DNA of 64,000 nt from DASPHG01 sp035629775 (GCA_035629775.1 DASPHG010000023.1:1-64000), one strand, 5' to 3'; shown: positions 40,595 to 48,520, numbered from the stretch's first letter. Translations and numbers: made by a program. The notes: generated by a model from the sequence alone, not told the origin.

Positions 40595-41468
40595 GCGCCA
40601 CCCCCAGCCGGGCGCCCGCGCCCGCGAACGGCGCGAGCGCGAGGAGCGGCAGCAGCGCGACGGCGGCGAGGTCGGCGCCGGTCGTCGCCAGCTCGAGCGT
40701 GGGATACGCCTCGAAGCCGCCCGCGCCCGCGGCCCGGGTCCCGATCGCACACGCGGCGATGGCGGCCGCGGCAAGCGCCACCCGGATGTCGTGGCGCGAC
40801 CACGGCGTCGCGTAGCGCGGCGGCCGGCCCGCCGACGCGTAGCCGCGGAGCTCGAGCGCGGCGGCCACCTCGACCGCCCGGTCGAGCGCGCCCGCGAGCG
40901 TCGCGCGCGCGACCGTGCCCCGCCGCGGCGGCCGCGGCCGGCAGCGCGCGGCGTCGCTCATCCGCAGCGCGTCACGCGCGAGCACGGGCGCGAGCCGCGT
41001 GGCCAGCGACGCCGTCAGAGCGCTCCGGTAGGAGAACCGGCGCACGGCCCGCAGCAGGTCGTCGGGGTCGACGCATGCGGAGAACAGCGCGAGCGCGGCG
41101 GCGAGCACGAACAGCCGCAGACCCGCGACCCCGCCGTAGACCAGCGCCTCCAGGGTGATCTCGATCCGGTAGCCGAGGATCTCGCCGCCGCGGAACAGGA
41201 GCGTCTCCCCCTCCCGGTAGACCAGCGGGTTGATGATCACGATGAGGACCGCGAGGGGCACGGCCATGCGCGCCGCCCGGGCCAGCTCACCCCCCACTCC
41301 GGCCGCCACGCCCGCCAGGACGCAGGCCGCCAGCCCGGCCGCCAGCACGAGCGGGCTCTCGTACAGGAGCGGCACGAGCGCGAGCGCGGCACAGAAGGCG
41401 CTCACCACGCCCGCGCGCGCGGAGTGGAGCGGGCTCGGGCGCCGCTGATAGGTCGGCACGAGCCTCAC
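40587..41468 (-). CDS. ECF transporter transmembrane coupling protein EcfT
   Basis: EcfT is the scaffold that links the ATPases to the S-component. The 293-residue protein has N-terminal membrane helices (residues about 20-65 and 67-83), the conserved INPLVYREGETLLF segment, further helices near 110-130, the coupling-helix region with SLATRLAPVLARDALRM and AVEVAAALELRGYASAG, whose ALELRGY motif is the family's second Ala-Arg-type contact, and C-terminal helices. The GTG start overlaps the upstream lipoprotein stop as GTGA. Confidence 0.9.
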   Translation of the reverse strand: MRLVPTYQRRPSPLHSARAGVVSAFCAALALVPLLYESPLVLAAGLAACVLAGVAAGVGGELARAARMAVPLAVLIVIINPLVYREGETLLFRGGEILGYRIEITLEALVYGGVAGLRLFVLAAALALFSACVDPDDLLRAVRRFSYRSALTASLATRLAPVLARDALRMSDAARCRPRPPRRGTVARATLAGALDRAVEVAAALELRGYASAGRPPRYATPWSRHDIRVALAAAAIAACAIGTRAAGAGGFEAYPTLELATTGADLAAVALLPLLALAPFAGAGARLGVAHA

Positions 41469-42391
41469 TCCGCGCCCTCCTCGACGACGGGCAGCTTGAC
41501 CGGCCCGTCGGGCGTGGCCGCGACCGCGAACGCGTTGCGCAGCGAGCGCTCGTCGAGGATCGCCGCGGCGGCCTGCACGCCGACGTCGTCGAGCCCCGTG
41601 ACGATCCAGACGACGGCCTGGTCGTCGAGCGCCGTGGCGGCCACGAGCCCGCTGCCGGTATCCGCCTCCCGCGCGACGTCGCCGCGCTCGTCCAGGAGCT
41701 CGAGCCGGGTCCCGTCGTCGGCGAAGCGGGCGAATACGCCGCTCGCCTCCGGGCCCTGCTCCAGGGTCGCGGGGGTGCGGACCTCGCGCAGCTCACCCCA
41801 GGTCCCGACGAGCACCCGGACGAGCTCCTCGCCGCCCGCGGCCGCCAGCAGGGAAGTGCTGACCCGCGCGCCCACCTCGTTCAGCGTGCTCTTCACGGTC
41901 TGGCAGGCCCGGCCCTCGGTGTCGGCGCACTCGAGCCGCACCGGCAGGCGCTCGCCCTCGCTGCCGCTGACGAACGGCTCGGGGAAGGCGCCGACGATCG
42001 CGGGCACGCGCTGGGTGGCGGTCCAATCGCGGTTGTCCCACTGGATCACGTCGCCCGGCTCGACCTCGCGGTCGGCCGCGCCCTCGGCGGCGTACAGCCC
42101 GTTCACGAAGTAGAACCAGTCGCGCGAGTCGCCGCCGCTCGAGCCCTGCACGCCCTCGATCGCCTCCACGAACTTGCCGCCGAAGCGCGTCTCGACGTCG
42201 AAGCGCGACCCGAGCAGGCGCATCACCGTCTCGTCCTCGCGGATCGTCTCGAGCCTCTGGGATCCGAGCTCGCGGTGCCCGAAGTCGGTGGTCACGCGGA
42301 GCTCGGCGCCGCCCGGCTGCTCCTCGCCCTCCCCGAAGCCGCACCCGGCGGCGAGGGTGCAGACGGCGAGCGCGAGGGCGAGCGCGCGCAT
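41465..42391 (-). CDS. Lipoprotein with transcobalamin-like DUF4430 domain
   Basis: The 308-residue protein has a lipoprotein signal with lipobox LAAGC (Cys17) and so should be anchored on the outer face of the membrane. Residues about 30-130 form a DUF4430 (transcobalamin C-terminal-like) domain, recognised by SRDWFYFVNGLYAAEG and EVEPGDVIQWDNRDW. A second alpha/beta domain of about 170 residues follows, which I do not recognise. As part of the cobalamin-riboswitch operon it is a candidate cobalamin-binding surface lipoprotein delivering B12 to the ECF importer. It shares one base with the upstream gene's stop (TGATG). Confidence 0.82.
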   Translation of the reverse strand: MRALALALAVCTLAAGCGFGEGEEQPGGAELRVTTDFGHRELGSQRLETIREDETVMRLLGSRFDVETRFGGKFVEAIEGVQGSSGGDSRDWFYFVNGLYAAEGAADREVEPGDVIQWDNRDWTATQRVPAIVGAFPEPFVSGSEGERLPVRLECADTEGRACQTVKSTLNEVGARVSTSLLAAAGGEELVRVLVGTWGELREVRTPATLEQGPEASGVFARFADDGTRLELLDERGDVAREADTGSGLVAATALDDQAVVWIVTGLDDVGVQAAAAILDERSLRNAFAVAATPDGPVKLPVVEEGAE

Positions 42392-43095
42392 CAGTCCACC
42401 CGCACCCGCTGGTCGAAGGAGCGGATGTGGCCGCGCTTCGTGACGTGCAGGCGATGGCGCCCGGGGTCGAGGTCGAGGCTGGCGCGGCCCTGCGCGTCGG
42501 TCCTCGCAAGCACGTCGCCGTCGCCGGAGCGCACGGCCGCGTTCTTGACGGGCGCCCCGCGGCCCTCGTCATCGTACGCGGTGGCGCGCACGGAGACCGA
42601 CCCGTCCCCCTTCTCGCGGACGCGCAGGCCGAGCGTCCGTTGGCAGCCGCCCTCGCCGAACACGCAGTAGAACCAGATGACGCGGGCGCGCCGCGTGATC
42701 CGGCCGCTGCCGAAGGGACCCGCGGGATCGGAGGCGGCCGTCGTGCCCTGGCGGTTCCCCACCTTGTACACCCAGCCCCGCTGGCCGAGGTTGCGCCGTC
42801 CCGCGATCGAGCGGACGAACAGGCTGGCGGGGTCGCAGGTCCCCGAGAAGTCGCGCACGCGGACCTTCGGCACGCGGCTGCGGACGAGGGCGGCCAGCGG
42901 GGTCGCGCGCGGGACCCGGCAGCGCCGGCGCGCCGTCCGTACCCGCGTGGCCTTCGCGCGGACGGTCTGCGTCGCCGCGTCCCCGTTCGGGAACACCACG
43001 AGTTGGTCGAAGCGCGGTGGCTTCGCGGCGGCGGGCGTGGCGGCGATGGCCGCCGTCAGGGCGACGGCGGCCATCAGAGCGAGCGAGGCCCGCAT
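42391..43095 (-). CDS. Secreted DUF4430-domain protein
   Basis: The 234-residue product has a signal peptide (residues 1-24, ending ATPAAAK) and a DUF4430/transcobalamin-like domain recognised by LGQRGWVYKVGNRQGTTAA and ARVIWFYCVFG around residues 100-145. Four Cys residues (about 59, 86, 144 and 149) could form disulfides. The C-terminal part (about 155-234) resembles a carboxypeptidase-regulatory or Ig-like beta domain: GAPVKNAAVRSGDGDVLART and DLDPGRHRLHVTKRGH. It is the second gene of the cobalamin-riboswitch operon. A role in B12 capture is inferred from domain and context. Confidence 0.8.
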   Translation of the reverse strand: MRASLALMAAVALTAAIAATPAAAKPPRFDQLVVFPNGDAATQTVRAKATRVRTARRRCRVPRATPLAALVRSRVPKVRVRDFSGTCDPASLFVRSIAGRRNLGQRGWVYKVGNRQGTTAASDPAGPFGSGRITRRARVIWFYCVFGEGGCQRTLGLRVREKGDGSVSVRATAYDDEGRGAPVKNAAVRSGDGDVLARTDAQGRASLDLDPGRHRLHVTKRGHIRSFDQRVRVD

Positions 43096-44060
43096 CACTT
43101 GCGCCGGACCACTTCGCACGTGTCCGCCACGACGTCGTGGCGGTCGGCCAGCACCCGGTCGCGACCGCGCCCGCAGCGCACCTGGTCGGGCAGGTTGTCG
43201 CCACGTGAGTTGAACCGGTCGCGGCCGCGGCGTCCGATCAGGCGCTCGCGCCTGCCCGTGCCGGCGAACCGATCCGGGCCGTTGGTGCCCACCACCCGGT
43301 CCGCGACGAACCCGTCGCAGTCCTTCGCGCCGTCCTCCCAGATACACAGCCCGACAGCGTCTGTGGGCACGTCGGTGCCGCGGATCCCGCGGATCCACGT
43401 CCGGCCCTCCTCCTCGAAGACCAGGGTGGCGGTCCCGTCGGCGCCCGTGACGGCGTCCGTACCCAGGATCCTCACCCCCACCGCGGGGCTCGCCTTCCCG
43501 GCGAAGTCGTACTCGTTCACGGTCACCTTGACCGGCTGGCCGACCTCGATCACCGGCGGCGGTCCCACCAGCTCGAGCTCGTCGCCGGTGTTCGAACCGG
43601 ACTCGTTGTTGACGAAGTACCAGAGGACGGTGTCGTGGTCCTCGGTGATCGGGAACTGGTGCGCGCCGACCTCGGGCGAGACGTGGTCCACCTTGTAGAG
43701 CCAGAAGCCGTCCGTGCTCGACTCGTGCTCGCCCACGCCACAGACGAAGGGGCCGAAGTCGAACTGGTCGCTGATCTGGACCGGCTGCAGCGGCCGGGAG
43801 TAGTCGGCTGCCTGCACGAGCAGCCCGAGCGCGCTCGGGCCGTCGATCGACCCGCTGTCGCCGCTGCCGTTGCAGGCCGCGCTCTGCGAGGTCGAGTAGG
43901 TCACGGAGTCGTGGACGTAATGCCAGCCGGGGCCGATGTCACGGCCACCGGCCTCGACGCGGAGCTGCGTCGTCACCGATTCGGCGAGGGCGGGAACGGC
44001 GGATACGAGCACGACGGCGGCCGCAGCGACGGCCGCGAGCCGAAGGGAATGGATGTGCAT
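43095..44060 (-). CDS. Secreted DUF4430-domain protein, first gene of B12 operon
   Basis: The 321-residue product has a signal peptide (1-26), then a DUF4430/transcobalamin-like domain (about 29-152) with STDGFWLYKVDHVSPEVG and TVLWYFVNN, a following beta domain (about 165-235) resembling a repeat adhesion module (VTVNEYDFAGKASPAVGVRI), and a C-terminal stretch with degenerate RTX-like units (NGPDRFAGTGRRERLIGRRG). It lies directly downstream of the cobalamin riboswitch. The ATG at 44060 follows AGGAAAGGG. Its own stop shares one base with the next ATG. Confidence 0.82.
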   Translation of the reverse strand: MHIHSLRLAAVAAAAVVLVSAVPALAESVTTQLRVEAGGRDIGPGWHYVHDSVTYSTSQSAACNGSGDSGSIDGPSALGLLVQAADYSRPLQPVQISDQFDFGPFVCGVGEHESSTDGFWLYKVDHVSPEVGAHQFPITEDHDTVLWYFVNNESGSNTGDELELVGPPPVIEVGQPVKVTVNEYDFAGKASPAVGVRILGTDAVTGADGTATLVFEEEGRTWIRGIRGTDVPTDAVGLCIWEDGAKDCDGFVADRVVGTNGPDRFAGTGRRERLIGRRGRDRFNSRGDNLPDQVRCGRGRDRVLADRHDVVADTCEVVRRK

Positions 44061-44097
44061 GGGAGGCACCCTTTCCTCGAGGGTTGACGTTGCCTGT

Positions 44098-44250
44098 GAC
44101 CGGAGGCAGGTCTCCTGGCTCCCGGATTCGCCCGTCCGCGCCTTCCCGGGGGGCTGTCGCTCCCCAGTGGCTGCCATGCGGACTGGCCTAGCCGGTCACA
44201 GTGGCGGGACCGCGCCGGATTCACACCGGACTTCCCTAGAACCACCGGTC
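44098..44250 (-). promoter_or_regulatory. Cobalamin (adenosylcobalamin) riboswitch
   Basis: Read on the minus strand, this leader contains the cobalamin-riboswitch core: GGGAAGTCCGGTGTGAATCC, then GTCCCGCCACTGTGACCGG, and near the 3' end the B12 box GAGCCAGGAGACCTGCC. Order and spacing match the family consensus. The 3' end is about 40 bases before the ATG of the first DUF4430 gene, so B12 binding probably controls translation or antitermination of all six genes. A weak -10 candidate TATTCT lies upstream at 44263-44258. This is the strongest functional evidence that the downstream ECF importer carries a corrinoid. Confidence 0.96.
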
Positions 44251-44344
44251 GCGGCCAAGAATACACGCGCCTCAAACTGCCCAACCTCGGCCCCATTCCG
44301 GCGTTCCCAACGCAAATGACTCGAAATCTCAAGGGGGATTCGCG

Positions 44345-44833
44345 ATGAAGAACGCAATTTTCACGGTGGCGCTGGCAGCGATGCTGACCGTGCCGGGCGC
44401 CGCAATGGCGGCGCCGACGAAGGCCGACACGAAGGCGGCGTCCGCCGAGTGTCACGCCCTGCGCGAGGCGGCCGGCAAGGAGAACTTCAAGGCCACCTAC
44501 GGCAACATGGGCAAGTGCGTGTCGCAGAAGTCGCGCGAGGAGGCCCGCGAGCGCAAGGCGTCGCGCAAGGCCGCCAAGGAGGCCTGTGAGGCGCAGGGCC
44601 TGAAGGGCAAGGAGAAGGCCGCGTGCGTCCGCGAGACGGCCAAGGAGGAGAAGGCCGAGAAGGACGCCAAGGACGAGAAGCGCATCAACGCGTCGAAGGC
44701 CTGTCGCGCCGAGCAGAAGGACGACCCCGACACGTTCGCCGCCACCTACGGCGACGGCAAGAACGCGTTCGGCAAGTGCGCGTCCGCGAAGGCGAAGGCG
44801 CAGAACGACGACGAGACTGACCAGGACTCGTAG
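44345..44833 (+). CDS. Secreted Lys/Glu-rich protein with a duplicated Cys module
   Basis: This 162-residue protein has a signal peptide (1-23, ending AAMAAP). The mature part is highly charged and helical. A module of the form AYG...GKC occurs twice: ECHALREAAGKENFKATYG leading to NMGKC near residues 36-58, and ACRAEQKDDPDTFAATYG leading to AFGKC near 118-145. The paired Cys residues suggest disulfide-stabilised helical hairpins. The middle (about 62-115) is a continuous charged helix (REEARERKASRKAAKEAC). I do not know the function. A ribosome-binding site AAGGGGG precedes the ATG and a strong terminator follows. It is divergent from the B12 operon. Confidence 0.8.
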   Translation: MKNAIFTVALAAMLTVPGAAMAAPTKADTKAASAECHALREAAGKENFKATYGNMGKCVSQKSREEARERKASRKAAKEACEAQGLKGKEKAACVRETAKEEKAEKDAKDEKRINASKACRAEQKDDPDTFAATYGDGKNAFGKCASAKAKAQNDDETDQDS

Positions 44834-44860
44834 CTGCCCCAAACGCACGGATGCGAACGC

Positions 44861-44890
44861 GAAGGGCGTCCAGGCGGCTGGGCGCCCTTC
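44861..44890 (+). terminator. Strong intrinsic-type hairpin after the Lys-rich gene
   Basis: GAAGGGCGTCCAG (44861-44873) pairs with CTGGGCGCCCTTC (44878-44890) around a GCGG loop: a 13-bp stem with one G-U pair, followed by TGCGTTT. It lies 28 bases after the stop codon and is a good terminator. Confidence 0.8.
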
Positions 44891-44928
44891 TGCGTTTCAG
44901 GGAAGAACTGACTCCGGCTAGGAGCCTC

Positions 44929-44934
44929 TAAACT
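44929..44934 (+). promoter_or_regulatory. Candidate -10 box for tRNA-Glu
   Basis: TAAACT at 44929-44934 ends 10 bases before the tRNA-Glu 5' end, a suitable place for a -10 element; the -35 (around CTGACT, 44908-44913) is weak, with a short 15-base spacer. Confidence 0.4.
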
Positions 44935-44944
44935 CAGCGGCCGC

Positions 44945-45017
44945 GCCGCCATCGTCTAGGGGACTAGGACGCCGCCCTCTCACGGCGGAAACCGGGGTTC
45001 GAATCCCCGTGGCGGTA
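44945..45017 (+). tRNA. tRNA-Glu (anticodon CTC)
   Basis: The 73-base gene folds as a cloverleaf. The acceptor stem GCCGCCA pairs with TGGCGGT, the anticodon stem CCGCC/GGCGG encloses loop CTCTCAC with anticodon CTC at 44979-44981, and the T arm is CCGGGGTTCGAATCCCCG. The 3' CCA is not encoded. A terminator follows directly. Confidence 0.95.
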
Positions 45018-45025
45018 CTTGGAAG

Positions 45026-45047
45026 CCCCGCTCCACGAGCGGGGTTT
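45026..45047 (+). terminator. Terminator after tRNA-Glu
   Basis: CCCCGCT (45026-45032) pairs with AGCGGGG (45038-45044) around CCACG and is followed by TTTCGTCGTTT, a typical terminator 8 bases after the tRNA. Confidence 0.8.
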
Positions 45048-45366
45048 CGTCGTTTCGGAGCCGGTGCGCGCCAGTGGCGTCGCCCGGAGGGCAGGTTTCT
45101 GTAACCGAACCCGCCCGCAGCCTCCGCCGTATTGGAAGTGGTGCGACAAATGATCAGAAGCCGCCCGCGAATGGATGACAGGGCACTCGACTGCAATTTG
45201 TTCTCGATCGCACCAGCCGCCGTTTCGACCCGCCCCACGGACGCGTTGACCTGGTGCCCCGCGAAGCACGCAGTGCGCGCGTTCGCATGTTGACTTCTAC
45301 GAGCGCGCGATCGAAGATGGGGTGGCACGGAGCTACCCAGGCGCCGTCTAATCGAAAGGTCGTCCT
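45048..45366. other. Gap of about 320 bases after tRNA-Glu
   Basis: No convincing gene or RNA is seen in this stretch. It is visibly less GC-rich than the window's average and separates the tRNA from a run of secreted-protein genes. I looked for a second copy of the tRNA 3' end that would mark an integration site and found none. Confidence 0.4.
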
Positions 45367-46269
45367 ATGGTCGGTTCGAGACTGCTTCGTGTGGATGGTC
45401 GGGTCGTGTTGACGGTGGGCACGGCGGCGCTCCTGCTCCTGGTCACCCTTCTGAGCGGGCTCCCAGCAGTGGCAGACGCGAAACCTCGGAAGGCCGCTGC
45501 GGCAGCGCAACTCGCGGAGCCCGACTTGGACGGCGACGGCATCGCCGACGACGTCGACAACTGCCCTGGGCACCCGAATCCCGATCAGTCAGACGCCGAC
45601 AACGACACAGAAGGCGACGTGTGCGACTCGACGCCGGAGCCTGACGGGGACGGTGATGGCAGTGCGGACAATGTCGACAACTGCCCGTCGCACCCGAACC
45701 CCGATCAGATTGACTCGGACGGCGACGGGGTCGGTGACGCCTGCGACGAGCAACAGCCCCCGCCGGGGCCGGATTACGACGGCGACGGCGTGCCCGACGA
45801 ATACGACAACTGCCAGATCTACTGGAACCCTAGCCAGGAGGACGTCGACCAAGACGGCCTCGGCGACTCCTGCGACGAGAACAACGGCGGACCCGGCGGG
45901 GGTGGAGACGGCGACAGTGACGGCGACGGCTACGTAGACACCGGCGACAACTGCCCATCAGCGCCGAACTTTGACCAGAGCGACATCGACGGTGACGGAA
46001 CAGGCGACGCTTGCGATCCATTCGATGACCGGGACGCTGACCAGGATGGCGTCCTTGACGCTCAGGACAACTGCCCCTCCGATCCGAACGGCGACCAGGG
46101 CGATGTCGACGGAGACGGAGTCGGTACCGCCTGCGACAACCTAGAACGGCCGCGGATGGCGGCAGATTGCAACAAGAGCGGCTGGACAGCGTTCAACGGC
46201 ATATACACCTTTAGGAGCCAGCGCGAGTGCGTAAAGCAGGTTCCGCGCGGGAAAGACAAGCGCGCTTAG
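45367..46269 (+). CDS. Secreted protein with thrombospondin type 3 (Ca-binding) repeats
   Basis: The 300-residue product has a hydrophobic export segment (residues 14-37) followed by at least five thrombospondin type 3 repeats of the form DxDGDGxxDxxDNCPxxPNxDQxDxDxDGxGDxCD, with evenly spaced Asp and paired Cys residues typical of calcium-loaded TSP3 loops (about residues 52-255). The C-terminus contains DCNKSGWTAFNGIYTFRSQ and ends in a basic tail. It is likely a surface or secreted calcium-binding stalk protein. Neighbours are other secreted proteins in a lower-GC stretch. Confidence 0.85.
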   Translation: MVGSRLLRVDGRVVLTVGTAALLLLVTLLSGLPAVADAKPRKAAAAAQLAEPDLDGDGIADDVDNCPGHPNPDQSDADNDTEGDVCDSTPEPDGDGDGSADNVDNCPSHPNPDQIDSDGDGVGDACDEQQPPPGPDYDGDGVPDEYDNCQIYWNPSQEDVDQDGLGDSCDENNGGPGGGGDGDSDGDGYVDTGDNCPSAPNFDQSDIDGDGTGDACDPFDDRDADQDGVLDAQDNCPSDPNGDQGDVDGDGVGTACDNLERPRMAADCNKSGWTAFNGIYTFRSQRECVKQVPRGKDKRA

Positions 46270-46302
46270 ACGGCTCGTTGACCGCGCGGTGGTGGTTCGA
46301 CC

Positions 46303-46377
46303 ATGACTGACCGCACGCGGCGTAGGAAACCGCGTCTCAACGCGCGGGTCCGAAAGGCGAAGGTCAAGCTGCGCTGA
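46303..46377 (+). CDS. Possible 24-residue basic peptide
   Basis: A short frame encodes a 24-residue peptide with about 12 Arg/Lys (MTDRTRRRKPRLNARV and so on) in the gap between two convergent genes. No clear ribosome-binding site precedes it. The composition is unlike random frames here, but the length makes it weakly supported. The rest of the 46270-46420 gap shows nothing. Confidence 0.2.
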   Translation: MTDRTRRRKPRLNARVRKAKVKLR

Positions 46378-46420
46378 GCGCCGTAGGCCGTCCCGGCCTC
46401 GGCCAGCCTCTAGAGCTCGG

Positions 46421-47209
46421 TCATCCGATCGGGCTCGCCACGCAGCGGTAGTTGAACCCTGGGTTGTGGCTGGAGGCGACGTTGGTGAGGACGCCGCTGT
46501 CAGACATGGCCCAGTAGGCAGTCGGTTGGTTCGAGCTGAACGACGCGATGTCGGCGGTCCACTCCCGCCCGTCCGCCACCGAACCGAGCGTGACGTTCGG
46601 CTGCAACCGCAGGGCGTTCAGCTCGTTCAACGTGGGCATGCGCCGCCCGGCCGCCGCGCACGTCTCATGAGCAGCGGAGAACGGAGTGGTCCTGGGCCGC
46701 CCGGCCGACTCGAAACAGGCACCCGCGAGCGCGATCGTGTCGTCGGGGCAGCGCAGCATCAGCGCCGCGGCCTCGAAGCCGTCCACCTGGTCCGCGTCGC
46801 CCGCTGTGTCGGCGGCGTCGGCCTGATCGGCCGTGTTCGCGTGTCCCGCGGTGGTCGCGTGTCCCGCGGTGGTCGCGCTGCCCGCGGTGGTCGCGCTGCC
46901 CGCGGTGGTCGCGCTGGCCGCGGTGGTCGCGCTGGCCGCGCTGGCCGCGGTGTCCGCGGCGGCGGCCAGTGGCACCTTGCCGATCGTGGACTCGTTGATC
47001 TCAGTGCCCGTCAGAGCGTTCTCCTTCACCTTCCGGGCCGAGATCGTCCGGTGCTTCAGCTTCTTGCCGGCGATCGATTTCTTCTTGATGTCAGCGCCGT
47101 CGATCTTGATCGCGGCGTACGAGAAGCCGCCCAGGGCCACGAACACGGCGAGGGTGGCCATCACATTTGCGTAGGTCAGTGCCGAACGGATGCGAGTCGT
47201 CATGAGCAC
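46421..47209 (-). CDS. Membrane-anchored surface protein with tandem repeats and C-type-lectin-like end
   Basis: The 262-residue protein has an N-terminal anchor (YANVMATLAVFVALGGFSYAA), then beta-helix-like units (KKKSIAGKKLKHRTI, ARKVKENALTGTEI), a Thr/Ala/Gly tandem-repeat region (about residues 85-130, units like ATTAGS encoded by an 18-bp DNA repeat), and a C-terminal domain with four Cys (CPDDT, ACFES, ETCAAAG, YRCVASP) and EWTADIASF resembling a C-type-lectin/DUF1566 fold. It is probably a surface adhesion or recognition protein. Start is GTG 47209 or ATG 47203. Confidence 0.72.
   Translation of the reverse strand: MLMTTRIRSALTYANVMATLAVFVALGGFSYAAIKIDGADIKKKSIAGKKLKHRTISARKVKENALTGTEINESTIGKVPLAAAADTAASAASATTAASATTAGSATTAGSATTAGHATTAGHANTADQADAADTAGDADQVDGFEAAALMLRCPDDTIALAGACFESAGRPRTTPFSAAHETCAAAGRRMPTLNELNALRLQPNVTLGSVADGREWTADIASFSSNQPTAYWAMSDSGVLTNVASSHNPGFNYRCVASPIG
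46841..46930. repeat. 18-bp tandem repeat, five units, in-frame in the lectin-like gene
   Basis: Five consecutive 18-base units occur at 46841, 46859, 46877, 46895 and 46913; they share the core CCGCGGTGGTCGC and vary only in their first bases (GTGTC, GCTGC, GCTGG). The repeat encodes six-residue Ala-Thr-Thr-Ala-Gly-x units on the minus strand. Copy number may vary between strains by slippage. Confidence 0.9.
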
Positions 47210-47228
47210 AGGCTATGGCACTACCAGG

Positions 47229-48425
47229 CTAATTCTGGTGCTTCAACGTGACGCTCGCGCTGTAGCGGCAGTCACCCTCCTGCGACGTCGCGGTGAACAG
47301 CCCCTTGCCGTCCGCGCCGAGGTAGCCCTGTGGCGGCTTCTCAATCGGGTACTTGGTCGACTTGAAGGTGACCTTGTTCTCGGTGATCTGGATGTTGCTG
47401 GGGTCGAACTTGCCCTTCGGGAAGATCTTGTGGGAGTCGGCACTGCCGTCATTGCCGCAGGTGGGTACCGAGTACCAGTTCAGAAGCCGCAGATCCTTTG
47501 AATCGTGGTGCCACGACATGGTCACCGAGTTGCTGCAGTACTCGCCTTGCCAGCTACCGCCTTTTACCCTCGCGGCCGACGCCGACTCCGGCACGTCGAA
47601 GCCGCAGGCCTCGAAGTTGGCCGTCTTCTTGCCGGGCTTGAGCAGCTCGACACGTTCGCCCTTTCCCTTGATGTGCAGAGCGCCGGCCGCTGCGTTGACC
47701 TTGTAGACGCCCTTCTTGACGGCGAGCCCGAAGCGGCCGTCCTTGTCTGTCTTGATGCGGTAGGTCTTGGGGCCCTCCGCCGTGACCTTGACACCCTTGA
47801 GCGGCAACCGCTGGCATGACTTCTCGCCGGCGCAGCTCAACATCACGCGACCCTCGATCACTCGCTTCGCGTTGTCCACCGTGAGATAGCTGTAATCGAT
47901 CTTTTCGACGTGGAACTCGCCGTAGTAGTCCTTACCGGGCGCAATGTCGAGCGTGCCCTCATTACCGCACGACCGTGCCTGCACGCCGATCGTCTTCGGG
48001 GCACCGAGCGCGGCCAGCGGGAGCTTGAAGACGATCTCCTTGCCCGATGTAGTCGCCTTGCCCTGACCCCTCACCTCACCCGCGTGCGGGAAGGGGCCGT
48101 TGTATCCGTCAACCTCGTACACCCGCCCCGTCGTGTCGACCGTCAGCTCGGGGTTGGACTTCGAGTTGCCCTTCGTGTTGATGCTGAGATACGCGACGCC
48201 GCGCTCGCCCTGGGTGCCGCGCAGCCCGACGGTCGCCACCAGCGACTTCGCCGTCTTCTCGACCTCGAACGCACGGATGTCGCATCGCGCGTCGGTTTCG
48301 TCGCCCCAGCTGCTTCCCGTGGATTTCTCGTCCTTGACCGAGTCCTCATCCGCGGCGAGAGCGCCGGCGGCGACCGTAGCGACACCGATCGTGGCCCACA
48401 GGGTGACGCGAAGCGCCGGGTTCAT
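47229..48425 (-). CDS. Secreted multidomain protein of unknown function
   Basis: From the ATG at 48425 this is a 398-residue exported protein (signal segment ALRVTLWATIGVATVAAGALA). The mature part is beta-rich. Residues about 30-165 look like one domain (ARCDIRAFEVEKTAKSLVA), a middle segment (about 185-265) resembles a carboxypeptidase-regulatory beta domain (GVKVTAEGPKTYRIKTDKDG), and the C-terminal 130 residues have spaced Cys (ACGFD, EYCSNS, PTCGND, DCRYS). I do not recognise a catalytic motif. It is Lys-rich and less GC-rich than neighbours, like other genes of this stretch. A GTG at 48449 is an alternative start. Confidence 0.7.
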   Translation of the reverse strand: MNPALRVTLWATIGVATVAAGALAADEDSVKDEKSTGSSWGDETDARCDIRAFEVEKTAKSLVATVGLRGTQGERGVAYLSINTKGNSKSNPELTVDTTGRVYEVDGYNGPFPHAGEVRGQGKATTSGKEIVFKLPLAALGAPKTIGVQARSCGNEGTLDIAPGKDYYGEFHVEKIDYSYLTVDNAKRVIEGRVMLSCAGEKSCQRLPLKGVKVTAEGPKTYRIKTDKDGRFGLAVKKGVYKVNAAAGALHIKGKGERVELLKPGKKTANFEACGFDVPESASAARVKGGSWQGEYCSNSVTMSWHHDSKDLRLLNWYSVPTCGNDGSADSHKIFPKGKFDPSNIQITENKVTFKSTKYPIEKPPQGYLGADGKGLFTATSQEGDCRYSASVTLKHQN

Positions 48426-48520
48426 CGATGACTCGGAAGTCCGGCGCACGCGAGGTCATGGTGTGTCATGCAACCCCAACGTACCTGCGCTTTGCCAGAT
48501 CCGCCAGGCGTTCGCTCAGC

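Noticed and set aside
44945..45366. Phage or integrative element attachment site at tRNA-Glu
   Set aside because: No integrase, no duplicated tRNA 3' end and no phage genes were seen within the window.
46841..46930. Possible CRISPR array
   Set aside because: The repeats are contiguous 18-bp units with no unique spacers and are in frame in a protein gene.
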